In this document: positions 5,227 through 5,227 of the stretch, one piece after another
Layout of the letters: each line of letters begins with the position of its first letter
How positions within the stretch are numbered: the stretch's first letter is position 1
Assembly (NCBI GenBank): GCA_002429965.1
Contig: DJBG01000057.1
Location: 2,017-7,243 of the forward strand
Direction: 5' to 3'
Length of the DNA: 5,227 nt
From: Hungatella sp. UBA5982
Lineage (GTDB): Bacteria; Bacillota; Clostridia; Lachnospirales; Lachnospiraceae
Notes under the pieces: model-generated
The model's input: only the letters and a program-made list of their open reading frames with translations
What the model was told of the DNA's origin: nothing
Database searches by the model: none
Program-made: the position numbers and the translations under genes

Positions 5227-5227
5227 G

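Overview
The window looks like chromosome from a low-to-mid GC anaerobic Firmicute, most likely a Lachnospiraceae / Clostridium cluster XIVa relative. The evidence is the strong AAGGAGG ribosome binding sites, the consensus sigma-A promoter, the clostridial-type 56-residue 2[4Fe-4S] ferredoxin, the hybrid-cluster-associated DUF1858 protein and the style of the pyruvate formate-lyase (PFL). No mobile element, CRISPR array, tRNA or rRNA was seen.

Layout. Bases 3-866 (+) hold an AraC-family regulator whose 5' end lies outside the window. Bases 855-990 are dense in inverted repeats and contain two hairpins with T-tracts on the minus strand. Bases 999-1199 (-) encode a DUF1858 redox-disulfide protein. 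A 252-bp divergent intergenic region (1200-1451) carries a plausible minus-strand promoter, a textbook plus-strand promoter (TTGACA-N18-TATAAT) and an operator-like dyad at the expected transcription start. Bases 1452-5118 (+) form a compact gene set: PFL catalytic core, an unrecognised 89-aa protein, an 81-aa glycyl-radical-domain protein, PFL activating enzyme, and a ferredoxin. A strong intrinsic terminator follows at 5131-5164. The last ~60 bases may be the C-terminal end of a convergent minus-strand gene.

The main discovery candidate is the PFL itself. The 686-aa core has the Cys-Cys catalytic pair and substrate-pocket arginine but stops right after the [11 protein letters not shown] segment, just where the C-terminal glycyl radical domain should begin. 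That domain, with its RVSGYAV radical loop, is a separate gene 303 bp downstream. Each piece has its own Shine-Dalgarno sequence and start codon, and another intact gene lies between them, so this is not a simple frameshift. The intervening 89-aa protein resembles the first half of the radical domain (QI..-V--LD-------GGH-N--V pattern) but lacks the glycine loop and ends in an acidic tail with two cysteines. The inferred system is a PFL in which the radical-bearing domain is supplied in trans, is activated by the adjacent radical-SAM enzyme, and may be replaceable after oxygen damage. The GRD-like paralogue may act as placeholder, chaperone or regulator. Trans complementation of PFL by a small radical protein is known for E. 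coli GrcA/YfiD, but there it accompanies a full-length PFL.
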